A stretch of DNA of 64,000 bases from Rufibacter immobilis (GTDB taxonomy: Bacteria; Bacteroidota; Bacteroidia; Cytophagales; Hymenobacteraceae), in NCBI RefSeq assembly GCF_003721565.1, contig NZ_RJJE01000009.1:124001-188000 (forward strand), read 5' to 3'. Position numbers and translations under genes: made by a program. Under the pieces are notes generated by a model. That model saw only the letters and a list, made by a program, of their open reading frames with translations. It made no database searches and was not told the DNA's origin. This document shows positions 1-7,252 of the stretch, piece by piece (the stretch's first letter is position 1; each line of letters starts with the position of its first letter).

Positions 1-1554
1 TTGGAGAAAGTACGGCAGGAGGAATTCGCCCCCGGCACCCAACTCACCAAATACTTTGAGATGCTGCCAGATGATTCTGCCCTGCGCATTCTCTACCAGC
101 AGATGCTCAGCACCCAGGATGAGCCGTACAAGCTGTTCTTGCAGGAGCAACTGCGGGAGGCCATTCAGCCCGGCAGCATTGACGTCAACATCATGACCAA
201 GCTGGACAAAACGAACTACGCCGCAGACGGCAGCCCGCTGCCCACGGAGTATTCAGATGCCCTGGCGGCGCTGCGGGGTTTTGCCCTCAGTACCGTTCGG
301 TCTTCTATTGTGTTTTCGGCGGGCATGAACCCACGGCTGTACAGTTATCTGGAGCAATTTCCTTGTTTTTTACCCAATGCGCAGGGCGAGTTTGAGAAAA
401 CCGTCATCATTAAAGTGAGCGACTACCGCTCAGCAGCGGTACAGGGCAAGATTCTGGCTAAGAAAGGAATCTGGGTGTCTGAGTTCCGGGTGGAGTCTGG
501 CTTGAACTGCGGCGGCCACGCTTTCGCCACCGACGGTCTGCTCATGGGCCCTATTCTGGAGGAATTCAAAGTTAACCGTCCGGCCCTCAAAGCCGAACTC
601 TGGGCCATGTGCCAGCAGGCGCTTACGGCCAAAGGACTGGACGTTCCGGCCAACGCCCCCACCCAGCGCCTCACGGTGCAAGGCGGCATCGGCACGGCCG
701 AAGAACATGCGTTCCTGATGGAACACTACGGCTGCGACGCCACCGGCTGGGGTACGCCGTTCCTGCTGGTGCCCGAGGCCAGCACCGTTGACGCCGATAC
801 GCTAACCCAATTATCCAAGGCCAAAGCCGAGGATCTGTACCTGAGCCCCATTTCTCCGCTGGGGGTTCCGTTCAACGCCCTGCGCGGCACCACCAGCGAG
901 CAACTCACCCACGCGCGCATTGAGAAAGGAAAACCGGGCAGCCCCTGCGTAAAGAAACACCTGGTATCCAATTGCGAGTTCACCCAGGAGCCCCTCTGCA
1001 CCGCCTCGCGCAAATTCCAGCGCCGGAAACTGGAACAACTACAGCAGCAAAATTTGTCTCCGGAGGTTTTGAAGGCGGAAGAATCGAAGCTATTGGCCAA
1101 AGAGTGCCTCTGCGAAGGACTGGCGAATACGGCCTCACTGGTGTACAATCTGGGCAAAAAAGCCTTGAGTAAGCCCGTGGCCATCTGCCCCGGACCCAAC
1201 CTGGCGTTCTTCTCCGGCATCTTCAAACTGCAGGAGATGGTAGACCACATCTACGGCCGCTTCAACGCCCTGAACCAGACGTACCGTCCGCACGTGTTCA
1301 TCAACGAGCTCAAGCTGTACGTAGACTACTGGAAAAACAAGAAGGCCGAGCAATTAGACACCCTCACCGATAAACAGGCCAAATACCTGAATACCTTCTG
1401 GCAAAACCTGCAGTCGGGCATCAGCTACTACAAAGAATTGTTGCCTACCCTGTTCTCTAAAGAGGAACTGGAGAAGAAATACATCATGCTGGAAGAACTC
1501 CTGGAAGCCGAAGACCAGCTGCTCAACGCTGCCCTGGTGCGGGTAAAGGCGTAA
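1..1554 (+). CDS. Conserved protein of unknown function, 5' end cut by window
   Basis: The frame is open from base 1 and ends with TAA at 1552-1554. The first codon is TTG and is probably internal, so at least 517 residues of a longer protein are seen. I do not recognise the family with confidence. A glycine-rich stretch near residues 166-180 (GLNCGGHAFATDG) and a later GGIGTAEEHAFL segment recall FMN-binding TIM-barrel enzymes such as glutamate synthase or nitronate monooxygenase domains, but this is only a resemblance. The second half has several cysteines (GSPCVKKHL, SNCEF, PLCTAS, KECLCEG, AICPGPN), which could bind a metal or Fe-S cluster. There is no signal peptide in view and no membrane segment, so it is probably cytoplasmic. 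The C-terminal 150 residues are helical and charged. No partner gene is adjacent. Confidence 0.6.
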   Translation: MEKVRQEEFAPGTQLTKYFEMLPDDSALRILYQQMLSTQDEPYKLFLQEQLREAIQPGSIDVNIMTKLDKTNYAADGSPLPTEYSDALAALRGFALSTVRSSIVFSAGMNPRLYSYLEQFPCFLPNAQGEFEKTVIIKVSDYRSAAVQGKILAKKGIWVSEFRVESGLNCGGHAFATDGLLMGPILEEFKVNRPALKAELWAMCQQALTAKGLDVPANAPTQRLTVQGGIGTAEEHAFLMEHYGCDATGWGTPFLLVPEASTVDADTLTQLSKAKAEDLYLSPISPLGVPFNALRGTTSEQLTHARIEKGKPGSPCVKKHLVSNCEFTQEPLCTASRKFQRRKLEQLQQQNLSPEVLKAEESKLLAKECLCEGLANTASLVYNLGKKALSKPVAICPGPNLAFFSGIFKLQEMVDHIYGRFNALNQTYRPHVFINELKLYVDYWKNKKAEQLDTLTDKQAKYLNTFWQNLQSGISYYKELLPTLFSKEELEKKYIMLEELLEAEDQLLNAALVRVKA

Positions 1555-1613
1555 ACCGAATTCACTTGTAGCCGCTTAACCTCCCTTGGCTTCATTAGCG
1601 TTTCACATGGCGA

Positions 1614-1677
1614 AAGTGTCCGCTTGTCCCCGCCAACTTTGCAGAACAGCAATGTGAGCGGGCACAAGCGGACGCTT
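1614..1677. repeat. Imperfect 20-bp inverted repeat
   Basis: Arms 1614-1633 and 1658-1677 are complementary at 18 of 20 positions (core GTCCGCTTGT / ACAAGCGGAC), with a 24-base spacer. It lies 60 bases after the stop of the preceding gene, but no T-run follows directly, so it is not a typical terminator. It is unrelated to P38 and may be another dispersed hairpin. Confidence 0.6.
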
Positions 1678-1710
1678 GCCGGTGGATGGGTAGAATCAAT
1701 TTATAATTCC

Positions 1711-1752
1711 TGCGTTTAGGGCCTGATTTTGGAAAAAGAGCCCCTAAACGCA
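1711..1752. repeat. P38 palindromic repeat, symmetric form
   Basis: First of about 32 P38 copies in the window. Core arms are TGCGTTTAGGGCCTG and GAGCCCCTAAACGCA around a TTTTGGAAAAA centre. It sits between the unknown gene and queD, 38 bases before the queD start chosen here. An ATG at 1766, in the queD frame, lies just after its right edge. Confidence 0.85.
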
Positions 1753-1789
1753 AAGGCTCCGGCAGATGCCAGAGCCAATAGTTTACCGC

Positions 1790-2239
1790 ATGAACAGAAT
1801 CAGATTAACGCGCCGTTTTACTTTTGAGGCGGCGCACGCCTTAACCCATTATGACGGCGCCTGCCGCCACATTCACGGGCATTCGTATAAACTTGAAGTT
1901 ACCATCATCGGAACCCCGCTCAACGAAGAGCAACACCCCAAAGACGGCATGGTGCTGGACTTCGGGGATCTGAAAACGACGGTGAACACGCACGTGCTAC
2001 AGCCACTGGACCATGCTCTGGTTCTACGGGAAAACAGCTCCCCGGCGCTCCTAAACGTGCTGCAGGAAGAAGGCCACAAGGTCCTGCTCACCGCCTTCCA
2101 GCCCACCTGCGAAAACCTGCTTCTCTACATCAAAGATCAGCTCCAGCCCCATTTACCCGCGCACGTGCAGCTGCACAGCCTCAAACTCTGGGAAACGGAG
2201 AATGCCTTCGGGGAGTGGTATGTAAGTGATAATGAGTAA
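1790..2239 (+). CDS. queD: 6-pyruvoyl-tetrahydropterin synthase / 6-carboxytetrahydropterin synthase family (QueD)
   Basis: Single-domain T-fold protein of 149 residues, the usual length for QueD. Zinc ligands are visible as His16 in FTFEAAHAL and His29 and His31 in HIHGHSY. Cys25 just before them is the expected catalytic cysteine. The downstream LDHALVL and WETENAFGEWY segments fit the family. QueD converts dihydroneopterin triphosphate to 6-carboxytetrahydropterin in queuosine synthesis. PTPS-type paralogues share the motifs, so substrate is inferred. An in-frame ATG at 1766 would add eight residues, but those fall in sequence flanking a P38 repeat, so the ATG at 1790 is preferred. No other queuosine gene is nearby. 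Confidence 0.88.
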   Translation: MNRIRLTRRFTFEAAHALTHYDGACRHIHGHSYKLEVTIIGTPLNEEQHPKDGMVLDFGDLKTTVNTHVLQPLDHALVLRENSSPALLNVLQEEGHKVLLTAFQPTCENLLLYIKDQLQPHLPAHVQLHSLKLWETENAFGEWYVSDNE

Positions 2240-2253
2240 AAACTAATGTTTTC

Positions 2254-2290
2254 CGTTTAGGGGCTCTTTTTCTGAAAACCGGGCAAAAAC
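2254..2290. repeat. P38 repeat, asymmetric form (conserved arm on the left)
   Basis: The left arm CGTTTAGGGGCTCTTTTT is intact and the right arm is degenerate (GGGCAAAAAC). It begins 14 bases after the queD stop and forms the left boundary of a composite structure reaching to 2494. Confidence 0.8.
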
Positions 2291-2300
2291 AAAAGCAAAG

Positions 2301-2431
2301 ACTGGCGCGAGTTTACAACTCGTGACATATTGTGCTGCGAGTCTCCAGACTCGCCGGGAAACATGAGCAGAGAAACGGGAGTCTGGAGACTCCCACCACT
2401 CATCGGCACGAGTCTGGAGACTCGCGCCAGT
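2301..2431. repeat. 131-bp hairpin cluster bounded by 12-bp inverted repeats
   Basis: The ends are perfect inverted repeats: ACTGGCGCGAGT at 2301-2312 and its complement at 2420-2431. Inside are four short hairpins in a row: GAGTTTACAACTC, GCGAGTCTCCAGACTCGC, GGGAGTCTGGAGACTCCC and CGAGTCTGGAGACTCG. No coding potential is seen. It resembles a REP/BIME-type cluster and lies inside a pair of inverted P38 copies. Confidence 0.75.
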
Positions 2432-2455
2432 GGAAAGCCAGAAAAAGCGAACTGC

Positions 2456-2494
2456 TGTTTTGAGCCTGTTTTCAGAAAAAGAGCCTCTAAACAG
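2456..2494. repeat. P38 repeat, asymmetric form (conserved arm on the right)
   Basis: Read on the other strand, this copy matches the one at 2254-2290 over most of its length, including the shared GGCTCTTTTTCTGAAAAC block. The two act as inverted termini of a structure of about 240 bp. Its right edge, CTAAACAG, runs into the next terminator. Confidence 0.8.
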
Positions 2495-2527
2495 AAAAGC
2501 CTCTCCAATCGGAAAGGCTTTTTTGTT
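2490..2527. terminator. Bidirectional intrinsic terminator between convergent genes
   Basis: Arms AACAGAAAAGCCTCTCC and GGAAAGGCTTTTTTGTT pair at 15 of 17 positions around an AATC loop, with T-runs on both strands. It serves queD (plus) and the dehydrogenase (minus). The first five bases are shared with the P38 copy to its left. Confidence 0.75.
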
Positions 2528-2542
2528 CATCTATTTATGTTC

Positions 2543-5509
2543 TTACTTCTTCAATGCCTGCCACAGAATCTCTGCCGGGTGCAGGGCTTTTTTGGCGGTG
2601 CCGTCTTTGATCTGGTGGCGGCAGCTGGTACCGGCGGCGGCGATGAGGGTTTCTGGGGCGGCGTTCCGAACGGCCGGGAACAGCACCAGCTCGCCAATCT
2701 GCATGGAGACGTCATAGTGCTCGGCCTCATAGCCGAAGGAACCGGCCATGCCGCAGCACCCCGAGGGAATCATCTCCACCTCGTAGTTCTGGGGCAGCGA
2801 GAGGATTTTCTGCGTAGGAGTGAGTACCTGCAGCGCTTTTTGGTAACAGTGGCCGTGCAGCTTGATGTGCTTCTTCTCCTGCGTGAAGGCAGCGGCAGTG
2901 ATGTTTCCGTTGTCGGCCTCTTTTTGCAGGAACTCCTCTAAAAGGTAAGAATTGGCGGCTATCTGTTGGGCGGCTGGCACTAAGTCAGCGGGAACCAAGT
3001 CCAGGTACTCATCGCGCAGCGTTAAGATAGCCGAGGGCTCAATCCCGATGATGGGCGTTCCGTTGGCCATGGCTTTGCTCAAGAGTTGCACGTTTTTGAT
3101 GGCAATCTCTTTGGCATCACGCACCAGGCCTTTGGACAGGTAAGTACGTCCGCTTTCCAAATGCTCGGGAATTTGCACTGAATAGCCCAACGCAGATAAA
3201 AGTTTCACCGTGGTCTGGCCAATTTCTACGTCGTTGTAATTGGTGAACTCGTCGCAGAAGAGATAGACAGGCTTACCGGTTTTGGCGGCGATGGCGTTCT
3301 CTTTCTGCCATTTCCTGAACCAGCTTTTGAGGGTGGTTTTCCCAACTTCGGGCAAGGAACGGTTCACGGCAAAGCCCACGGTTTTCTTAATCAGCTTGCT
3401 GGTGACAGGGTTGCTGATCATGAAGTTGTAGACGCCGGGCACCACGCTGGCCAGTTGCTGCATCTTGGTAAAGTTGCCCACCATGCGCGTGCGCAGCGGA
3501 ATACCGTTGGCGTCATGGTAGTGCTGCAGGAACTCGGCTTTCATTTTGGCCACGTCTACGCTGCTGGGGCACTCGCTTTTGCAGGCTTTGCAGCTCAGGC
3601 ACAGGTCCATCACCTCCTTGATTTCCTGGTGGTCAAACTTGTTGACTTTGTCGGAATTGGTCAGGAACTGGCGCAGGATGTTGGCGCGGGCGCGGGTGGT
3701 GTCTTTTTCCTGACGGGTGGCCATGTAGCTGGGGCACATGGTGCCGCCGCTCACGTGGGTCTTGCGGCAGTCGCCGGAGCCGGAGCATTTTTCGGCGAGG
3801 CGCAGGATTCCCTCCTGACGGGTGAAGTCAAAGAGCGTCTCCACGGGAATGAGCTGCTGGGCGGGGCGTTCCTCGTAGCGCAGGAACTCGTTCATGGGCG
3901 GGGTGTCTACAATCTTGCCCGCATTGAAAATATACTTCGGGTCGAAGATGTTTTTCACCTCCTTCAGCAGTTCGTAGACCTCCTGCCCCAGGGCCTGCGG
4001 AATGAACTCACCGCGCAGACGACCGTCGCCGTGCTCACCGCTCAAAGAACCGTTGTATTTCTTGACCAAGGCCGTGGTGTCAGCGAGCACTTCCCGGAAA
4101 ACCCGCCTGCCTTCATTGGTTTTGAGGTTGATCATGGGTTCAATATGCAGCTCCCCAGCCCCGGCGTGGGCGTAGTACGAGGCCTGCAGGTTGTATTTTT
4201 CCAGCACTTGCTGCACATCGGTTACGTAGGCGGGTAGATCCTCGGGAGACACGGCGCAGTCTTCAATGAGGTTCACGGGCTGGGTGTCGCCGGGGAGGTT
4301 TCTTATCAGCCCGAGGCCGGCTTTGCGCACGTCCCACACGGGTTTGGTCATCGCGCCGCGCACCACGGGGTAGGCGTAGCCCAGACCGGCGGCTTTGAGG
4401 TCGGCAATCATGGCTTCGGCTTTAGCCGTGATTTCGTCCTGACTGTCGGCCATGAACTCTACCATGAGCAGGGCGGCCGGATCGCCTTCAATAAAGAAGC
4501 GGTTGGCGTCATAGGTGCGGTGGCCCTTGGTGAAATCCATGATGTACTTGTCCACCAGCTCAGACGACATGGGGTGGTGCTTGAGAATGATGATGTTGGC
4601 TTCCAGCGCCTCCAACAATGACGTAAAATGCACGCACACTAGCCCTTCCTCTTTGGGAGGCAGCGGCAGCAAGTTCAGTTTGGCTTCGGTCACAAAGGCC
4701 AGCGTACCTTCAGAGCCCGCCAATAGTTTGCACAAGTCCAGCGTGGTTTGCCCTTCTTCGCCCGCGCCTTCGTCTACCAGAAAATCCAGGGCATAACCGG
4801 TATTGCGGCGGGTCAAGGTCTTCTTGGGGTAATTCTGTTGAATGAGCTCGCGGTTTGCCGGGCTGCTGATGAGGCCGTATGTTTTGCGGTAAATCTCGCC
4901 TTCCAGGTTGGGCAGCGTCAGTTTCTGTTGCAGTTCTTCATGGGTGAGCGGCTTGAACTCTGCCTCTGAACCATCGCTCAACAATACTTTAGCCGAGAGC
5001 AAATGCGTGCGGGTATCGCCCCAGACAATGGAGTGCAAACCGCAGGAGTTGTTCCCAATCATGCCGCCCACCATGGCACGGCTGGCCGTGGAGGTCTCAG
5101 GGCCGAACAGCAGTCCGTGCGGACGGAGCGTGGCGTTCAGGTCGTCCCGGATGACACCCGGCTGCACGCGCACCCACTGCTCCTGCGGGTTCACCTCCAG
5201 GATTTGGGTGAAATATTTGGAGATGTCTACCACCAGGCCATTGCCCACCACCTGCCCCGCCAGCGACGTACCGGCGGCCCGGGGGATGAGCGTAATCTGG
5301 TGTTGGTTCGCAAACTGGATCAGCGTCTTGAGGTCTTCCTTGGTCTTGGGGATAGCCACGGCCACCGGCTTCTCCTGGTACACTGATGCATCTGTGGCGT
5401 ACACCATCTTCTGGGCCTGGTGCAAGGAAGAGGAATCGTCAAAAAAGAGTTCTCCGGTGAGTGACGTTTCCAACTCAGCGAAGGCAGATATTGAGGGGAC
5501 GGAATTCAT
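2543..5509 (-). CDS. FAD-binding and Fe-S-binding dehydrogenase (YdiJ / D-2-hydroxyacid dehydrogenase type)
   Basis: Predicted cytoplasmic or membrane-peripheral flavoprotein of 988 residues, close in size to E. coli YdiJ. The N-terminal half is a PCMH-type FAD domain (PRAAGTSLAGQVVG and GGMIGNNSCGLHS segments), followed by the GlcD/DLD-type C-terminal FAD-oxidase domain (AHAGAGELHIEP, SGEHGDGRLRGEF). The last third carries ferredoxin-type clusters (CLSCKACKSECP) and a CCG-type region (LHGHCYQKAL, SGCCGMAGSFGYE). The family oxidises D-2-hydroxyacids such as D-lactate or D-2-hydroxyglutarate and passes electrons to the quinone pool. The exact substrate cannot be read from sequence. It starts at an ATG 17 bases from a TATATTTG box and ends at a shared terminator. 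Confidence 0.88.
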   Translation of the reverse strand: MNSVPSISAFAELETSLTGELFFDDSSSLHQAQKMVYATDASVYQEKPVAVAIPKTKEDLKTLIQFANQHQITLIPRAAGTSLAGQVVGNGLVVDISKYFTQILEVNPQEQWVRVQPGVIRDDLNATLRPHGLLFGPETSTASRAMVGGMIGNNSCGLHSIVWGDTRTHLLSAKVLLSDGSEAEFKPLTHEELQQKLTLPNLEGEIYRKTYGLISSPANRELIQQNYPKKTLTRRNTGYALDFLVDEGAGEEGQTTLDLCKLLAGSEGTLAFVTEAKLNLLPLPPKEEGLVCVHFTSLLEALEANIIILKHHPMSSELVDKYIMDFTKGHRTYDANRFFIEGDPAALLMVEFMADSQDEITAKAEAMIADLKAAGLGYAYPVVRGAMTKPVWDVRKAGLGLIRNLPGDTQPVNLIEDCAVSPEDLPAYVTDVQQVLEKYNLQASYYAHAGAGELHIEPMINLKTNEGRRVFREVLADTTALVKKYNGSLSGEHGDGRLRGEFIPQALGQEVYELLKEVKNIFDPKYIFNAGKIVDTPPMNEFLRYEERPAQQLIPVETLFDFTRQEGILRLAEKCSGSGDCRKTHVSGGTMCPSYMATRQEKDTTRARANILRQFLTNSDKVNKFDHQEIKEVMDLCLSCKACKSECPSSVDVAKMKAEFLQHYHDANGIPLRTRMVGNFTKMQQLASVVPGVYNFMISNPVTSKLIKKTVGFAVNRSLPEVGKTTLKSWFRKWQKENAIAAKTGKPVYLFCDEFTNYNDVEIGQTTVKLLSALGYSVQIPEHLESGRTYLSKGLVRDAKEIAIKNVQLLSKAMANGTPIIGIEPSAILTLRDEYLDLVPADLVPAAQQIAANSYLLEEFLQKEADNGNITAAAFTQEKKHIKLHGHCYQKALQVLTPTQKILSLPQNYEVEMIPSGCCGMAGSFGYEAEHYDVSMQIGELVLFPAVRNAAPETLIAAAGTSCRHQIKDGTAKKALHPAEILWQALKK

Positions 5510-5526
5510 ACGTTATAATTGACGGA

Positions 5527-5534
5527 CAAATATA
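5527..5534 (-). promoter_or_regulatory. Candidate Bacteroidota -7 box (TATATTTG)
   Basis: On the minus strand TATATTTG matches TAnnTTTG and ends 17 bases before the dehydrogenase ATG. A TTTG lies 24 bases upstream, slightly longer than the usual spacing. A minimal leader is predicted. Confidence 0.4.
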
Positions 5535-5616
5535 GAAAGGCCAGCAGAGGAAGGCTAACAAATACGCAAGCGCTTTTTTCACTTCCAGAGAGATTGGCCC
5601 ACAGACACGTCGCTTT

Positions 5617-5657
5617 CTGTTTTGGGTCTTTTTTAAGAAAAAGAGCCGCTAAACGCC
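5617..5657. repeat. P38 repeat, asymmetric form
   Basis: The right arm GAAAAAGAGCCGCTAAACG is conserved and the left arm (TGTTTTGGGTC) is degenerate. It lies between the TcmP-like gene stop and the dehydrogenase promoter, both genes being on the minus strand. Confidence 0.8.
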
Positions 5658-5701
5658 CTTGGCTCATTCAAAAGCAAATTGTGGCCCGGGAGAAAATTGC
5701 C

Positions 5702-6886
5702 TCAGGGGTTGAATTTGATCAGGCATTGCACCGACAGTTTGTGTACCTGTTGCCCGGTTTTAGGGTTGAGCAGCAAGATTTTCCCCTGCTCTTTCAGTTT
5801 GATCAAAGCCGCCAGATAATTAGCCTTGCTGTAGTTGGTTTCCACGTTGTGCTTCTCGTAGATTTTCTCCAGGCTAAGGCGGTTGTAGGCTTTGGCCTTC
5901 TCCAGCAGTTCCTGGGGCAGCTTATGGAGCGAATATTGGAGATATTGGGCATACTCCGGCACCAGCAGGCGCAGGGGCTTCTGGTTCACGCTCATGAGGG
6001 GCACGCCGTCTTCCTGTAGGTCTGAGTAGTCCAGCAGGATTTCTTTCAGCTTGGTACACGAGCTCTCTGACCGTGAGACGAACAGCAGGTATTGGTGCGG
6101 CTGATCTTTGCCGGACAGGTAAAACCTAAACTGTAGAACTCTGAACCCTCTCTCCCTAATGGCGCTCTGCAAGCTGCCCAGCAAAAACTCCTCCTTTTTA
6201 TGGGATGAAGCAGAACGCGCACTAAACCCCTGCACGGCCGGCCATTGTGCCCCGAACAGCCTCTGAGCAAAATCATCTGCCGAAGCCTTCTTCGCCAAAG
6301 CTTTCATTTTGCTTCCTTCAAAAAGCAGAAACAGGTGCATATTCTTTGATTCTAACGCCTGCAGGAACGTCTCCTGGGCATACCGGTAGCTAAATGGGTC
6401 AAGGACGGCTAAAGTTGGTGATTCCTGTTGCAAAGCTGCACCAAATGTTCCTTTGCTTTCGGCGTTGTGGAGGAAAACTGGGGGCTGAGTTAGCTCCTGG
6501 TAGTAGGGCAATGCTTGGATGGTTTGCTGCAACTGCGCTAAAGCCGGTTTGTTTCCATCTCCCCAGAACGTCTGGAAAGTCGCATTCAGGTTATGTCTGG
6601 AACCAATGGAGGCATAGATGTTCCGCAGAATCTTCTGCACGGCTGGCGCCCCGGCAGCGGCGTTCAGGTCGGTGTAGATAGCGGCAGGTTCCTGGACACC
6701 AGCCTGGCCCGCCAATACCTCTTCTGCCCACAGTGGGAAAAACCGGGTAAGAATCTCTTCTTTGATCTCAGCGGCTGTCCGCTTCTGCCTGAAAAAATCT
6801 TTTGGTTCTGCTCCTTCCACTGCTTTTCTATGGGCGTCTGTTCCGGTTTCCTCTCCGCCCTCCTCAAAAGCCAAATTCTTTGTCAT
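5702..6886 (-). CDS. Three-Cys-motif partner (TcmP)-like protein
   Basis: 394 residues from the ATG at 6886. An upstream in-frame TTG at 6907 would overlap a TAAATTTG box, so it is rejected as start. The order of features matches the TcmP family as I know it: DFFRQKRTAAEIKEEIL leading to FFPLWAEEVL, then a strand ending in AIYTDLNAAAG where the family has a YIDLFAGPG-type motif I, then PTLAVLDPFSY where the family has FLDPFGY, and a C-terminal winged-helix-like region (LYEKHNVETNYSKANYLAAL type). TcmP proteins have a Rossmann methyltransferase-like fold and are usually encoded beside a three-Cys-motif protein. None is present here, and motif I is altered. Function is unknown. The assignment rests on memory of the family and not on a search. 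Confidence 0.6.
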   Translation of the reverse strand: MTKNLAFEEGGEETGTDAHRKAVEGAEPKDFFRQKRTAAEIKEEILTRFFPLWAEEVLAGQAGVQEPAAIYTDLNAAAGAPAVQKILRNIYASIGSRHNLNATFQTFWGDGNKPALAQLQQTIQALPYYQELTQPPVFLHNAESKGTFGAALQQESPTLAVLDPFSYRYAQETFLQALESKNMHLFLLFEGSKMKALAKKASADDFAQRLFGAQWPAVQGFSARSASSHKKEEFLLGSLQSAIRERGFRVLQFRFYLSGKDQPHQYLLFVSRSESSCTKLKEILLDYSDLQEDGVPLMSVNQKPLRLLVPEYAQYLQYSLHKLPQELLEKAKAYNRLSLEKIYEKHNVETNYSKANYLAALIKLKEQGKILLLNPKTGQQVHKLSVQCLIKFNP

Positions 6887-6904
6887 GAGAAACTGAAAGG
6901 GCCG

Positions 6905-6912
6905 CAAATTTA
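6905..6912 (-). promoter_or_regulatory. Candidate Bacteroidota -7 box (TAAATTTG)
   Basis: On the minus strand TAAATTTG matches TAnnTTTG exactly and ends 18 bases before the ATG at 6886. No clear -33 TTG is seen. The box overlaps the alternative TTG start codon, which argues against that start. Confidence 0.4.
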
Positions 6913-7252
6913 CTCTTCATTTTATCTTTTTCAGAGATATTGCTAAAAATATTCGCACCTGCTTCTTCTAAGACTTTCTTCTTTCTCTTACGTAATCAAC
7001 ACGAACTTTGAAGTGATATGCGCCAGCGTAAAACTTCCTTGTAACAAAATTTTCCTATATTAGGCCAGTATTACCAAAGGTGGGGGGCCTTATCTCTTCC
7101 TGCGGCCAACTCATTAAGGCACCCAATAACAGGCTTTTTCCTCCCCCTCCTGCCTACAATATTGGGTTGTTTCCCCGCAACTTTGCGTTCCCCAAAGGAA
7201 TAAAAAAGCGGAATAGTTCTATCAAGTATATTTATACGTTTAAAGAGAGCCT
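6913..7252. other. Intergenic region between divergent genes, nothing recognised
   Basis: 340 bases between the TcmP-like gene and the histidine kinase. It is AT-rich near the first gene and contains poly-pyrimidine runs around 7130-7150. No hairpin, repeat or reading frame stands out, and it lacks a P38 copy. It presumably holds the kinase promoter. Confidence 0.5.

Noticed and set aside
2301-2431. CRISPR array
   Set aside because: The GAGTCTGGAGACTC units are palindromes with irregular spacing and no constant repeat/unique spacer plan; no cas gene in the window.
2330-2941. 203-residue open frame on the plus strand inside the dehydrogenase region
   Set aside because: It lies antisense to the dehydrogenase and through the hairpin cluster; no start signal or family match. 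The dehydrogenase frame is clearly the coding one.
6887-6907. TTG start at 6907 for the TcmP-like gene
   Set aside because: This TTG is part of a TAAATTTG promoter box; the ATG at 6886 is preferred.
7141-7186. Promoter TTG...ACTTTG before the histidine kinase
   Set aside because: Spacing between the TTG at 7162 and the CTTTG at 7181 is too short and the box lacks TA.
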